Notes: a model not told the origin generated them from the sequence alone. A DNA stretch of 64,000 nucleotides from Stenotrophomonas rhizophila (GCF_000661955.1 NZ_CP007597.1:3626051-3690050), one strand, 5' to 3'; counted from the first letter of the stretch, positions 52,010-61,041 are shown. Program-made: numbers and translations.

Positions 52010-52796
52010 TTCGTTCGCTCCGCCGATCGCGTCGGGCGCGCTGCTGGGACCGTCCGACCCGGCACCGTTCACCCTGCATCAGGCGCAGGGACGCTCGCCG
52101 TACCTGCTGATCGCCGACCATGCGGGCCAGCAGGTGCCGGCCGCACTGGGCAGCCTGGGTCTGCCCGCGTCCGAACTGGACCGCCACATCGGCTGGGACA
52201 TCGGCATTGCCGGGGTCACGGTGGAACTGGCGCGCCTGCTGGACGCCTGGGCGATCACCCAGACCTATTCGCGGCTGGTGATCGACTGCAATCGCCCGGC
52301 GGGTGCGCCGGGGCGGTTCGCGCCGCTCAGCGACGGCACCGTGGTGCCGGGCAACCAAGGGCTGGATGAAGCGGCACAGGACGCGCGCGTGCAGGCCATC
52401 TTCGCGCCATACCACGGCCGCATTGCCACCGAACTGGATGCCCGCGCCGCGGCCGGCCTGCCCACGGTGCTGATTGCCATGCACAGCTTCACGCCAGCGA
52501 TGCAGGGCGTGGCGCGGCCGTGGCATGCAGGCGTGCTGTACCAGCGCGATGCGCGCTTTGCGCATGCGTTGATGCACGCCTTGCGGGCCGAAGGTGACCT
52601 GGTGGTGGGCGACAACCAGCCCTATGCGGTCAGCGATGCCACGGATTACGCGATTCCGGTGCACGCCGAAGCGCGCGGGCTGGCGCACGTGGAACTGGAG
52701 ATCCGCCAGGACCTGATTGCCGACGCCGCCGGGCAGCAGGCCTGGGCACGGCGGTTGGCGCGGGTGTTGCAGACGTTGGCGCCGGGGTTGGGTTGA
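52002..52796 (+). CDS. N-formylglutamate amidohydrolase family protein
   Basis: The 264-residue protein starts at GTG 52002, overlapping the NUDIX gene by 8 nt. It matches the FGase family: YLLIADHAGQQVPAAL, DRHIGWDIG, TYSRLVIDCNRP, PYHGRIATELDARAAAG and VLIAMHSFTPAMQG (metal-binding His residues). The family removes formyl groups from N-formylglutamate in histidine breakdown, but no hut genes are nearby, so the substrate may differ. Confidence 0.9.
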   Translation: MADSFAPPIASGALLGPSDPAPFTLHQAQGRSPYLLIADHAGQQVPAALGSLGLPASELDRHIGWDIGIAGVTVELARLLDAWAITQTYSRLVIDCNRPAGAPGRFAPLSDGTVVPGNQGLDEAAQDARVQAIFAPYHGRIATELDARAAAGLPTVLIAMHSFTPAMQGVARPWHAGVLYQRDARFAHALMHALRAEGDLVVGDNQPYAVSDATDYAIPVHAEARGLAHVELEIRQDLIADAAGQQAWARRLARVLQTLAPGLG

Positions 52797-52812
52797 ACGC
52801 GGTGGTGGTACC

Positions 52813-52837
52813 GCAGCCGACCAACGGTCGGCTCTAC
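52813..52837 (-). repeat. GTAG-type palindrome overlapping a stop codon
   Basis: GCAGCCGACCAACGGTCGGC followed by TCTAC. In the minus orientation its GTAG end supplies the TAG stop (52834-52836) of the next gene. Confidence 0.75.
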
Positions 52838-53484
52838 CCGATGGGTTGCCATGGGAACGAACGGTAGCGGGTGACCTGCAGCGCCAGTCCGATCGCCGCG
52901 AAGCGGGCCTGCAGTTCGGCGCTTGCCGCGCGGTCGACGTTGCGGGCCACTGCCAGCGGCAGTGCACGCACCTGCGCCAGCGCCTCGCCCACCGATAGCG
53001 CCTTTACCTCGGCCACCAGGCTGGCCGCCGCTTTGCGCTGCGCCGGCTCAACCGTCTCCAACGTCAGGTCGAAGGCGGCATACAACCCGGGCGACAGCCC
53101 CTGCCGATCCGCTTCCTCGCGGTCACGCGGTGCTGGCTCACCGTGGTCGAGGAACGTGTCGTGCTGGCTGTAGTAATCCAGCGCCTGCGCATAGTCGTCC
53201 AGCCCGGACAGGGGACGGGACAGCTTCTGCACGTCCAGAATGCTCGCAACGGTGATCGCCTCCAGATAGAGCCACAGCCGTGGTGAAGTGGTGATCGGGG
53301 GCTCGGGTTCGCCATCGCCGTCGTTGGTGGCGTCGTCACCGCGCCTGGTCTGCGGATGGAACCCGACCGATGCGGCATCCCCCTCCTGGGCCCAGACCCA
53401 GCCATAGGTCTTCCACACGGCATCGTCGTCGTTGCAGGCCACGATCAGGTCAAGCAAACCGCGCAGATCCAACAGGTCAGTCAT
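52834..53484 (-). CDS. Hypothetical protein with an L7/L12-like C-terminal segment
   Basis: The 216-residue protein is not recognised as a whole. The N-terminal ~130 residues contain an acidic loop (RRGDDATNDGDGEPEPP) and aromatic-rich helices. The last ~65 residues (ASLVAEVKALSVGEALAQVR then ALPLAVARNVDRAASAELQA) follow the helix pattern of the ribosomal L7/L12 C-terminal domain, with the hydrophobic and Glu-Ala positions in register with the RplL encoded at 6501-6869. The start overlaps the stop of the MFS gene. The stop codon lies in a GTAG palindrome. Confidence 0.75.
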   Translation of the reverse strand: MTDLLDLRGLLDLIVACNDDDAVWKTYGWVWAQEGDAASVGFHPQTRRGDDATNDGDGEPEPPITTSPRLWLYLEAITVASILDVQKLSRPLSGLDDYAQALDYYSQHDTFLDHGEPAPRDREEADRQGLSPGLYAAFDLTLETVEPAQRKAAASLVAEVKALSVGEALAQVRALPLAVARNVDRAASAELQARFAAIGLALQVTRYRSFPWQPIG

Positions 53485-54959
53485 GGCGCCATGTTGCCAT
53501 CGATGACGCGCGACAGCGGCAGCGCCGCGTCATCCGGCTGCGGCTGCGGCTGTGGCTGTGGCTGTGGCTGTGGCTGCGGCCGCAACCACAGCGCCACGCC
53601 CACCCCGAGCAGCGCGAACACCGCCGCGCCGTACTGCGCGTTGACCAGGCCCTGCAGCGCTTCCGGGCTGGTGCCGGCCGCACCGGCGCCGCGGCCGGCG
53701 TTGGCCAGCATCACCAGCACCGCCAGGCCCAGCGCGCCGCCGATCTGCTGTGCGGTGGCGGCCATGCCCGAGGCCACGCCCTGTTGCGCGGCCGGCACAC
53801 CCTGCCCGGCCACGATCCACATCGCCGTCCAGGTCATGCCTTGGCCGATGCTCAGCACCACGATGCCCGGCAGCAGTGCCCAGTATGTGGCCCCGAACGG
53901 CAGCGCAATCGCCACCGCGGTGATGCCGACCGCACCGGCGGCCATGCCCAGCGCCAGCACCTGCCGCGGCGAGCGCCGGATGAGCATGCGTTCGGTGATC
54001 TTGATGCCGAAGGTGCACACCAGCGTGGGCGGCAGGAAGGCCAGGCCGGCCTGCAGCGCGCTCCAGCCGTAGCCGTCCTGGAAATACAGCGCCAGGAAGT
54101 AGTACTGCACGCCGAAGCTGCTCATGAACAACAAGGTCAGCAGCATCGCCGCACGCAGGCTGCGCAGGCGCAGCAGCGCGAACTGCATCAGCGGGTCGCG
54201 GCTGCGCTGTTCGATCTGCACGAAGGCGACCAGCAGCAGCGCCGACACCACCAGGCACCCCAGCGTGCGCGGTGCCAGCCAGCCCCACTCCGGGCCCTGC
54301 ACCAGGGTGGTGACCAGCAGGCTGCCGCCCAGGGTGACGGTGAAGCAGCCGGCCAGGTCGAACGAGCGCCCCACCTGCGGTGCGGGGTCGCGCGGCAGCC
54401 ACCAGCCGCCCAGCAGTGCGCAGGCACTGGCGAAGGGCACGATCACCAGCAGCACCGAGGACCAGCCGAAGCTCTGGGTGAGCACGCCGCCCAGCAGCGT
54501 GCCCAGCGCCAGCCCGCCCGCACTGGCCATCGACCAGATCGCCAGCGCGCGGTTGCGCGGCGCGCCTTCGGCGTACAGCGTGTTGATCAGCGCCAGCGTG
54601 GCCGGGAACAGCAACGCCGCACCGATGCCCTGCACCGCGCGCGCGCCGATCAGCAGCCAGGCGCTGGTGCTGAAACCACCGACCAGCGAGGCCAGCGCGA
54701 ACAGCCCCATGCCCAGCCGGTAGATGCGGCGCCGACCGAGCAGGTCGGCCGCGCGCCCACCCAGCAGCAGGCAGCCGCCGAACGCCACCGTGTAGCCGCT
54801 GACGATCCACTGCAGCTGCTGCGCGTTGATCTGCAGCTGCACGCCCATCTCATGCAAGGCGACGAAGATGATGGTGGCGTCCAGCGCGATGATCAGCTGG
54901 GCCATGGCCAACAGGGTCAACGCCAGCCGGGGCGGGAAGGAATGCGGGGAGTGGGTCAT
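53481..54959 (-). CDS. MFS drug-efflux transporter (DHA2/EmrB-like, 14 helices)
   Basis: The start MTHSPHSFPPRLALTLLAMA at 54959 gives 492 residues. It has the DHA2-family layout of about 14 membrane helices, with motif A-like GGRAADLLGRRRIYRLG, motif C-like LINTLYAEGAPRNRALAIWS and ALDATIIFVALHEMG in helix 1. The extreme C-terminus is unusual: eight Pro-Gln dipeptides encoded by a hexanucleotide repeat (53534-53584). It is divergent from a LysR regulator, which probably controls it. Substrates are unknown. Confidence 0.92.
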   Translation of the reverse strand: MTHSPHSFPPRLALTLLAMAQLIIALDATIIFVALHEMGVQLQINAQQLQWIVSGYTVAFGGCLLLGGRAADLLGRRRIYRLGMGLFALASLVGGFSTSAWLLIGARAVQGIGAALLFPATLALINTLYAEGAPRNRALAIWSMASAGGLALGTLLGGVLTQSFGWSSVLLVIVPFASACALLGGWWLPRDPAPQVGRSFDLAGCFTVTLGGSLLVTTLVQGPEWGWLAPRTLGCLVVSALLLVAFVQIEQRSRDPLMQFALLRLRSLRAAMLLTLLFMSSFGVQYYFLALYFQDGYGWSALQAGLAFLPPTLVCTFGIKITERMLIRRSPRQVLALGMAAGAVGITAVAIALPFGATYWALLPGIVVLSIGQGMTWTAMWIVAGQGVPAAQQGVASGMAATAQQIGGALGLAVLVMLANAGRGAGAAGTSPEALQGLVNAQYGAAVFALLGVGVALWLRPQPQPQPQPQPQPQPDDAALPLSRVIDGNMAP

Positions 54960-55037
54960 GCCGGTCGGTGCGTGGGGAAGGCGGGCAGTCTCATTGATGA
55001 CGCCACACAAAGAAACCCGGATACTTCGATTTCTGTC

Positions 55038-55051
55038 ATGCATTTTTGCAT
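55038..55051. promoter_or_regulatory. Inverted repeat in the MFS-LysR divergent promoter
   Basis: ATGCA-TTTT-TGCAT lies 15 bp before the LysR gene start and 78 bp before the MFS start. Short dyads of this kind in divergent LysR intergenic regions are usual regulator sites, so it is the best candidate operator. Confidence 0.5.
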
Positions 55052-55066
55052 CAATCGGAGCCCGCC

Positions 55067-55951
55067 ATGGATCTCAATGCCGTGCGCATGCTGGTGCAGG
55101 TTGCCGACGCCCGCAGTTTCACCGTGGCCGCCGGCCAGCTCGGCATCAGCCAGTCGGGGTTGTCGCGGGCGATCAGCCGGCTGGAAGGCACCCTGGGCGT
55201 GCGCCTGCTCCACCGCAACACCCGCAACGTCAGCCTGACCCCGGACGGTCGCCAGTTCGTGGACCACTGCGCCCCGCTGCTGTCCGGGCTGGACGACGCC
55301 GAGCGCCGGCTCGGGGACCGGCCCTGCACGCCGTCGGGCGTGCTGAAGCTGACCGCGCCGTCGATGTTCGGGCGCAAGGTGCTGGTGCCCCTGGCCGGGC
55401 AGTTGATGGCAGCGCACCCGCAGCTGCAGTTCGAGCTGGTGCTCAACGACCGGCTGGTGGATCTGGTCGAGGAAGGCTTCGATGCCGCCCTGCGCACCGG
55501 GCCGATCAGCGACGTGCGGATGGTGGCGCGGCCGCTGCGGCCGTTGCATTGGGTCACCGTGGCCTCGCCGGACTACCTGGCCCAGCACGGTGCACCGGCC
55601 AGCGTGGATGCCCTGCACGACCACACCTGCCTGGCGGTGCGCAACCTGCGCAGCGGGCGACTGGTGGACTGGCAGTTCCGCGAAGACGACCGCCTGCGTG
55701 AATTCACCCCACCGGCGCGGATGGTGTTCGACAGCGGCGACCCGCTGGTGGAAGGCGCGCTGGCCGGGGTGGGCATCGTGCAGGTGATGGATTTCGCGGT
55801 GGCCGACGCGCTCGCCGCAGGGCGGCTGCAACGCGTGCTGCAGCCGTTCGAAGGCCGCAGCCGTGCGTTGTCGCTGGTGTACCCGCCATCGCGGCAGGCC
55901 TCACCGAAGATGAAGGTATTGGCCGACGCATTGTTGGCCGGCCATTGGTAG
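55067..55951 (+). CDS. LysR-family transcriptional regulator
   Basis: The 294-residue protein starts MDLNAVRMLVQVADARSFTV, with an N-terminal winged HTH (AAGQLGISQSGLSRAISRLEG; VRLLHRNTRNVSLTPDGRQF) and a C-terminal substrate-binding domain typical of the CrgA/PA2206-like group. It is transcribed away from the MFS transporter across 107 bp, the standard activator or repressor layout. Its TAG stop lies within a GTAG palindrome. Confidence 0.95.
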   Translation: MDLNAVRMLVQVADARSFTVAAGQLGISQSGLSRAISRLEGTLGVRLLHRNTRNVSLTPDGRQFVDHCAPLLSGLDDAERRLGDRPCTPSGVLKLTAPSMFGRKVLVPLAGQLMAAHPQLQFELVLNDRLVDLVEEGFDAALRTGPISDVRMVARPLRPLHWVTVASPDYLAQHGAPASVDALHDHTCLAVRNLRSGRLVDWQFREDDRLREFTPPARMVFDSGDPLVEGALAGVGIVQVMDFAVADALAAGRLQRVLQPFEGRSRALSLVYPPSRQASPKMKVLADALLAGHW

Positions 55952-55972
55952 GTGCCGACCGTTGGTCGGCAC
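55948..55972 (+). repeat. GTAG-type palindrome overlapping the LysR stop codon
   Basis: GTAGGTGCCGACCGTTGGTC followed by GGCAC. Its TAG at 55949-55951 is the stop codon of the LysR gene. It lies between the convergent LysR and proline iminopeptidase genes. Confidence 0.75.
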
Positions 55973-55980
55973 GCGTCGAT

Positions 55981-56925
55981 TCAACCGGCGAAACGATCCG
56001 TGGCGCGCACCAGGGCGTCCACGTTTTCCGCTTCGAACGCCGAATGGCCCGACGCCGGGCTGATTTCCAGCGTCGATTTCGGCCAGGCCTTGTGCAGTTC
56101 CCACGCGTTCTGCAACGGGCACACCACGTCGTAGCGGCCATGCACGATCACGCCGGGGATGTCGGCGATGCGGTGCACGTCGCGCAGCAGCTGCTCTTCC
56201 ACGTCGAAGAAACCACCGTTGACGAAGTAGTGGTTCTCGATGCGCGCAAACGCCAGCGCGAACTGCGCGTCCTGGTGGCTGTCCACGAAGTCCGCGTCCA
56301 CATGCAGGAAGCTGGTGGCCCCTTCCCAAACGCTCCACGCCTTGGCGGCGGCCAGGCGGGTAGCCTCGTCATCGCTGGTGAGGCGGCGGTGGAAGGCCGA
56401 GATCAGGTCGTGGCGCTCCACGTCCGGGATCGGCTTGAGGTAGTGCTCCCATGCATCCGGGAACAGGCGGTTGGCGCCTTCCTGGTAGAACCATTCCAGC
56501 TCCCAGCGACGCAGCATGAAGATGCCGCGCAGCACCAGTTCGGTCACGCGCTGCGGATGGGTTTCCGCGTACGCCAGCGCCAGGGTCGACCCCCAGCTGC
56601 CGCCGAACACCTGCCAGCGCTCCACCTTCAGGTGCTCGCGCAGTTTCTCGATGTCGGCCACCAGGTCCCAGGTGGTGTTGTCCACCAGGTCGGCATGCGG
56701 GGTGGAACGCCCGGCACCGCGCTGGTCGAACAGGATGATCCGGTACTTGGCCGGGTCGTGGAACTGGCGCATTTTTTCACTGCAGCCGCCACCGGGGCCA
56801 CCGTGCAGCATCACCACCGGCTTGCCGTCGGGGTTGCCGCACTGTTCGAAATACAGCGTGTGGCGATCGTCGACCTTCAGCGTGCCGACGTCGTAAGGGG
56901 TGATGGCGGGATACAGCGTACGCAT
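55981..56925 (-). CDS. pip: Proline iminopeptidase
   Basis: This is an S33 alpha/beta-hydrolase that removes N-terminal proline. The 314-residue protein starts MRTLYPAITPYDVGTLKVDD at 56925. The oxyanion block is MLHGGPGGGCSEKMR, the nucleophile elbow is GGSWGSTLALAY, and late acid and His residues appear in GRYDVVCP and SGHSAFE. DQRGAGRSTPHADL is a strong family marker of the Xanthomonas-type enzyme. It lies 41 nt downstream of a small DUF5713 gene and may be cotranscribed with it. Confidence 0.96.
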   Translation of the reverse strand: MRTLYPAITPYDVGTLKVDDRHTLYFEQCGNPDGKPVVMLHGGPGGGCSEKMRQFHDPAKYRIILFDQRGAGRSTPHADLVDNTTWDLVADIEKLREHLKVERWQVFGGSWGSTLALAYAETHPQRVTELVLRGIFMLRRWELEWFYQEGANRLFPDAWEHYLKPIPDVERHDLISAFHRRLTSDDEATRLAAAKAWSVWEGATSFLHVDADFVDSHQDAQFALAFARIENHYFVNGGFFDVEEQLLRDVHRIADIPGVIVHGRYDVVCPLQNAWELHKAWPKSTLEISPASGHSAFEAENVDALVRATDRFAG

Positions 56926-56966
56926 GACAGAACTCCGTTGTTGGGCACAGGCGCGGACGAGCGGGT

Positions 56967-57320
56967 TCACCACTCGCGCGGGCTGGTCAGATCATCAACA
57001 TCCACATCGAATCCGTAGCTGCGCGCGATCAGCTCGAAATCGGCGCCGATGTTCTCGCGGGCAGCGGTTTCCAGCTCGCTGTCCTGCGCTTCGAACGCTT
57101 CGCCGAGCACATTGAACTCCAGCGTGGCGGCATGGGTGAGCGCCATCAGCGCGGCACCGTCGGCCGGGCGTTCGCGTTCGATGCGTTCGCACAGGCGCAG
57201 CAGGATCTGCTGGCCCTGGGCCACCAGTGCCGGCGGGAAGTACGCATCCTCGACCATGTCGGCGAGGAACGCGTGGGACTGCAGCTGCGCGTGGGAAACA
57301 GAGGGGCTGGCAGTGGTCAT
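56967..57320 (-). CDS. DUF5713-like small protein
   Basis: The 117-residue protein starts MTTASPSVSHAQLQ at 57320. It is helical and acidic, with HAFLADMVEDAYFPPALVAQ, ILLRLCERIERERP and FELIARSYGFDVDVDDLTSP, matching the DUF5713 pattern. There is no signal peptide or membrane helix. It is the probable first gene of a pair with pip. Function unknown. Confidence 0.82.
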   Translation of the reverse strand: MTTASPSVSHAQLQSHAFLADMVEDAYFPPALVAQGQQILLRLCERIERERPADGAALMALTHAATLEFNVLGEAFEAQDSELETAARENIGADFELIARSYGFDVDVDDLTSPREW

Positions 57321-57374
57321 GGCGCTTCCTTTCAAGTGGACCGCCATTCTACCCGCGCGATGTTTCAGGCAGCG

Positions 57375-58229
57375 TCAGCGCACGCCCGGCAGACAGCCGC
57401 GCGTCACCCGGTCGCGTTGTTCCAGGTCGCGCTCGGTGTGCACCTGGTCGAAACCGGCGTGTTCAAACAGCGCGCGGATCGCCGCGCCCTGGTCCCAGCC
57501 GTGTTCGATCAGCAGCCAGCCACCGGGCAGCAGGTGCGCGCCGGCGCCGGCGACGATCAGGCGGATGTCGTCCAGGCCGTCGATGCCGGAGGCCAGCGCC
57601 GTGGCCGGCTCGTGGCGCAGGTCGCCCTGTTGCAGGTGCGGGTCGTTGCTGGCTATGTACGGCGGGTTGCTCGCAATCAGATCGAAGCGCATGCCCTGCA
57701 GCGGCGCGAACCAGGCGCCCTGCACGAACCGAACGCGCGCCAGCCCGTTGCGCGCCGCATTGCCACGCGCCACGTCCAAGGCGGCGGCGCTGAGATCGGT
57801 GGCGGTCACGTCGGCCTGCGGGCGCTCGCTGGTCAGCGCCAGCGCGATCGCCCCGCTGCCGGTGCCCAGGTCGGCCACGGCCAGCGCGGTGCCGGCCGGC
57901 AGGCGCGCCAGCGCCAGTTCCACCAGCAGCTCGGTTTCTGGCCGCGGGATCAGGGTGGCCGGGCTCACCGCCAGGTCCAGCGTCCAGAACCCCCGATGGC
58001 CCAGCAGGTAGGCCACCGGTTCGCCGGCCACGCGCCGGGCCAGCAACGCGTGAAACGCCGCCACATCGCCCGCCTCGACCGGGTCGGTGGCGTGCGCGAA
58101 CAGCCAGCTGCGCGGCTTGCCCAGGACATGCAACAGCAACAGCTCGGCTTCATGCCGGCCCTCCACCCCGGGCAGGGCCGTGGCGGCATCGGCAAGCAGC
58201 TGGCGCAGGTCACGGGGAGCGGCGGTCAT
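57375..58229 (-). CDS. prmC: Peptide chain release factor N5-glutamine methyltransferase
   Basis: PrmC methylates the GGQ glutamine of RF1 and RF2. The start [20 protein letters not shown] at 58229 gives 284 residues. The N-terminal helical domain is followed by a SAM-binding fold with [15 protein letters not shown], and the catalytic NPPY motif is in [38 protein letters not shown] is the family block. In E. coli prmC follows prfA; here the two are about 29 kb apart. Confidence 0.97.
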   Translation of the reverse strand: MTAAPRDLRQLLADAATALPGVEGRHEAELLLLHVLGKPRSWLFAHATDPVEAGDVAAFHALLARRVAGEPVAYLLGHRGFWTLDLAVSPATLIPRPETELLVELALARLPAGTALAVADLGTGSGAIALALTSERPQADVTATDLSAAALDVARGNAARNGLARVRFVQGAWFAPLQGMRFDLIASNPPYIASNDPHLQQGDLRHEPATALASGIDGLDDIRLIVAGAGAHLLPGGWLLIEHGWDQGAAIRALFEHAGFDQVHTERDLEQRDRVTRGCLPGVR

Positions 58230-58648
58230 CGGGCAGGTCGGGCAATGGGCGGGGGCGCAGTGTAGTGCACCGGGCCAGGACCCCAGGACGGCCGAAGACC
58301 GGCCGTGGCCGCGCCCCGGCATTGATTACGGCAATGCATGAACCAATATGTGGTTGAGCGGATCTATCGCCGATACGCGGCGAGCGCGGGTCTGCCAGTC
58401 GATTCCGTTCAGCCAACCGCGCGCAGGAATAAGGAACGGCTATTGCGCCGATTACCCCCATTCAGCCCGAATGTCATTGCGCTGCAACGCTTTCGGGCGA
58501 AACAGGGTGTGACATTCATCGCACGATCAGCCCATATTGATAGTCTGTGACTATCGTATAGATGCAATCAATGGATTGTCCTTATGGGAACGGAGCCGCT
58601 AACCTGTGTTGGTCGCTTCACCCACCCCCTTCACCAAGAGGAACATCA
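58230..58648. other. 419-bp spacer between prmC and ahpC
   Basis: The region carries the ahpC promoter with an OxyR-type site. A 70-codon frame (58338-58550, MNQYVVERIYRRYAASAGLP) is open, but has no clear ribosome-binding site and an atypical codon mix. I treat it as doubtful and do not call it a gene. Confidence 0.5.
58540..58561. promoter_or_regulatory. OxyR-type binding site upstream of ahpC
   Basis: ATAG-N7-CTAT (58540-58554) fits one half of the OxyR consensus, and a further ATAG lies at 58558. It lies about 95 bp before ahpC, and OxyR is encoded 2.4 kb downstream. Confidence 0.7.
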
Positions 58649-59212
58649 ATGTCGCTCATCAATACGCAGATCAAGCCGTTCGAAGCCAACGCCTACCAGA
58701 ACGGCGAGTTCATCAAGGTTTCCGACAGCACCCTGAAGGGCCAGTGGTCCGTGCTGATCTTCATGCCGGCCGCGTTCACCTTCAACTGCCCGACCGAGAT
58801 TGAAGACGCCGCCGACCATTACGCCGAGTTCCAGAAGGCCGGTGCCGAGGTGTACATCGTCACCACCGACACCCACTTCTCGCACAAGGTGTGGCACGAA
58901 ACCTCGCCGGCCGTCGGCAAGGCCCAGTTCCCGCTGGTCGGCGACCCGACCCACCAGCTGACCCGCGCCTTCGGCGTGCACATTGAAGAAGAAGGCCTGG
59001 CCCTGCGCGGCACCTTCATCATCAACCCGGAAGGCGTGATCAAGACCCTGGAGATCCACTCCAACGAGATCGCCCGTGACGTTTCCGAGACCCTGCGCAA
59101 GCTGAAGGCTGCCCAGTTCACCGCCGCCAACCCGAACCAGGTGTGCCCGGCCAAGTGGAAGGAAGGCGAAAAGACCCTGACCCCGTCGCTGGACCTGGTC
59201 GGCAAGATCTAA
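58649..59212 (+). CDS. ahpC: Alkyl hydroperoxide reductase subunit C (peroxiredoxin)
   Basis: AhpC reduces hydrogen peroxide, organic peroxides and peroxynitrite. The 187-residue typical 2-Cys peroxiredoxin starts MSLINTQIKPFEANAYQNGE at 58649, after AAGAGGA. The peroxidatic Cys is in FTFNCPTEIEDAAD (about residue 47) and the resolving Cys in NQVCPAKWKEGEK (about 166). It is followed by ahpF after 150 bp of inverted repeats, and preceded by an OxyR site. Confidence 0.99.
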   Translation: MSLINTQIKPFEANAYQNGEFIKVSDSTLKGQWSVLIFMPAAFTFNCPTEIEDAADHYAEFQKAGAEVYIVTTDTHFSHKVWHETSPAVGKAQFPLVGDPTHQLTRAFGVHIEEEGLALRGTFIINPEGVIKTLEIHSNEIARDVSETLRKLKAAQFTAANPNQVCPAKWKEGEKTLTPSLDLVGKI

Positions 59213-59224
59213 GTCGTTTCCCAT

Positions 59225-59295
59225 CCCCATTCCCGCTCGACGGGAATGGGGGTGAACCCAAGCCGGTGCGCACGCGCCGGTTTGGGTTCACCCCC
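59225..59295 (+). repeat. Two large hairpins between ahpC and ahpF
   Basis: Hairpin one: CCCCATTCCCG/CGGGAATGGGG (59225-59251), 11-bp perfect stem. Hairpin two: GGGGGTGAACCCAA paired with TTGGGTTCACCCCC, continued inward by CCGG/CCGG (59248-59295). They share a few bases, so the two folds compete. Neither has a strong U-run. They are likely to reduce or process read-through from ahpC to ahpF. Confidence 0.8.
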
Positions 59296-59362
59296 ATGTC
59301 GCGCAGATGCACCCCCGGGGTTCGTCGACGCCGTCTGCTTGCCTGAATCAAGGAGTTTTTCG

Positions 59363-60955
59363 ATGTTGGATGCCAACCTCCAGTCCCAGCTGAAGACCTA
59401 CCTGGAACGTGTCACCCGCCCGATCCAGATCACGGCGCATGCGGATGACGGCGCCAAGTCGCAGGAGATGCTGGAGCTGCTGAACACGCTGGTCGCGCTG
59501 TCGGACAAGATCACCCTGGACGTGCGCCGCGACAGCAGCGAGCGCACCCCGTCGTTCGCGCTGACCACCCCGGGCCAGGACATCCACCTGGCGTTCGCCG
59601 GGCTGCCGATGGGCCACGAGTTCACCTCGTTGGTGCTGGCCCTGCTGCAGGTGGGTGGTCATCCGTCCAAGGCCACCGCCGAGTTGATCGAGCAGGTGCA
59701 GGGGCTGGAAGGCGAGCTCAAGTTCGAAACCTACTTCTCGCTGTCCTGCCAGAACTGCCCGGACGTGGTGCAGGCGCTGAACCTGGCCGCGGTGCTCAAC
59801 CCGCGCATCCAGCACGTGGCGATCGACGGCGGCCTGTTCCCGGCCGAGGTCGAGGCGCGCCAGATCATGTCGGTGCCCACCGTGTACCTCAATGGCGAAA
59901 TGTTCGACCAGGGCCGCATGACCCTGGAGCAGATCGTGGCCAAGCTGGACACCGGTTCGGCCAAACGCGACGCCGAGAAGATCGCCGCCAAAGCACCCTT
60001 CGACGTGCTGGTGATCGGCGGCGGTCCGGCCGGTGCCGCCGCGGCGATCTATGCCGCGCGCAAGGGCATCCGCACCGGCGTGGCGGCCGAGCGTTTCGGC
60101 GGCCAGGTGCTGGACACCATGGCGATCGAGAACTTCATTTCGGTCAAGGAAACCGAGGGCCCGAAGCTGGCCACCGCGCTGGAACAGCACGTGCGCGAGT
60201 ACGAGGTGGACATCATGAACCTGCAGCGCGGCACGGTGCTGACGCCGGCCGGCGATGACGGCCTGGTGGGGATCACGCTGGAGAACGGGGCGGTGTTGAA
60301 GTCGCGCACGGTGATCCTGTCCACCGGTGCGCGCTGGCGCCAGATGAACGTGCCCGGCGAAGACCAGTACCGCAACAAGGGCGTGGCGTACTGCCCGCAT
60401 TGCGATGGCCCGCTGTTCAAGGGCAAGCGCGTGGCGGTGGTGGGCGGCGGCAACTCGGGCGTGGAAGCGGCGATCGATCTGGCCGGCCTGGTGTCGCATG
60501 TGACCCTTCTGGAATTTGATGACAAACTCCGGGCCGATGAAGTGTTGCAGAAGAAACTGCGCAGCCTGGGCAACGTCACCATCATCACCAGCGCCCTCAC
60601 CCAGGAAGTGCTGGGCGATGGCCAGAAGGTGACCGGGCTGGTCTACAAGGACCGCGTCGGTGGCGATGCGCACCGGATCGAACTCGAAGGCATCTTCGTG
60701 CAGATCGGGTTGCTGCCCAACACCGAGTGGTTGAAGGGGTCGGTGGCGTTGTCGCCGCGTGGCGAGATCGTGATCGACGACCGTGGCCAGACCAGCGTGC
60801 CCGGCGTGTTCGCGGCAGGCGATTGCACTACCGTTCCGTACAAGCAGATCATCATCGCGATGGGCGCCGGTTCGACCGCCGCACTGAGTGCTTTTGATCA
60901 CCTGATCCGCACATCCGTTCCCAAGAGCAGCGGCGCTGTCGCCGAAGCTGCCTGA
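59363..60955 (+). CDS. ahpF: Alkyl hydroperoxide reductase subunit F
   Basis: AhpF passes electrons from NADH through FAD and two disulfides to AhpC. The start [20 protein letters not shown] at 59363, after AAGGAG, gives 530 residues. The N-terminal double-thioredoxin-like domain carries [12 protein letters not shown]. Then come the FAD-binding [20 protein letters not shown], the redox-active [14 protein letters not shown], the NADH-binding [20 protein letters not shown] and the C-terminal FAD motif [16 protein letters not shown]. Confidence 0.98.
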   Translation: MLDANLQSQLKTYLERVTRPIQITAHADDGAKSQEMLELLNTLVALSDKITLDVRRDSSERTPSFALTTPGQDIHLAFAGLPMGHEFTSLVLALLQVGGHPSKATAELIEQVQGLEGELKFETYFSLSCQNCPDVVQALNLAAVLNPRIQHVAIDGGLFPAEVEARQIMSVPTVYLNGEMFDQGRMTLEQIVAKLDTGSAKRDAEKIAAKAPFDVLVIGGGPAGAAAAIYAARKGIRTGVAAERFGGQVLDTMAIENFISVKETEGPKLATALEQHVREYEVDIMNLQRGTVLTPAGDDGLVGITLENGAVLKSRTVILSTGARWRQMNVPGEDQYRNKGVAYCPHCDGPLFKGKRVAVVGGGNSGVEAAIDLAGLVSHVTLLEFDDKLRADEVLQKKLRSLGNVTIITSALTQEVLGDGQKVTGLVYKDRVGGDAHRIELEGIFVQIGLLPNTEWLKGSVALSPRGEIVIDDRGQTSVPGVFAAGDCTTVPYKQIIIAMGAGSTAALSAFDHLIRTSVPKSSGAVAEAA

Positions 60956-60962
60956 AACGTCA

Positions 60963-60984
60963 GGGTCCCGGTTCGCCGGGACCC
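60963..60984 (+). terminator. TTCG-capped hairpin after ahpF
   Basis: GGGTCCCGG-TTCG-CCGGGACCC is a perfect 9-bp stem with a stable UUCG tetraloop 7 bp after the ahpF stop. No U-run follows, so it may protect the mRNA 3' end or act with Rho and not as a simple intrinsic terminator. Confidence 0.6.
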
Positions 60985-61041
60985 ACCTGCTGGGTAAGCC
61001 ACGCCGTCACCCGGTCCATTACCGCTTAGAGGTCCAAGGAA

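Noticed and set aside
58338..58550. 70-codon frame upstream of ahpC
   Set aside because: No clear ribosome-binding site, no recognisable motif, and it runs up to the OxyR site of ahpC.
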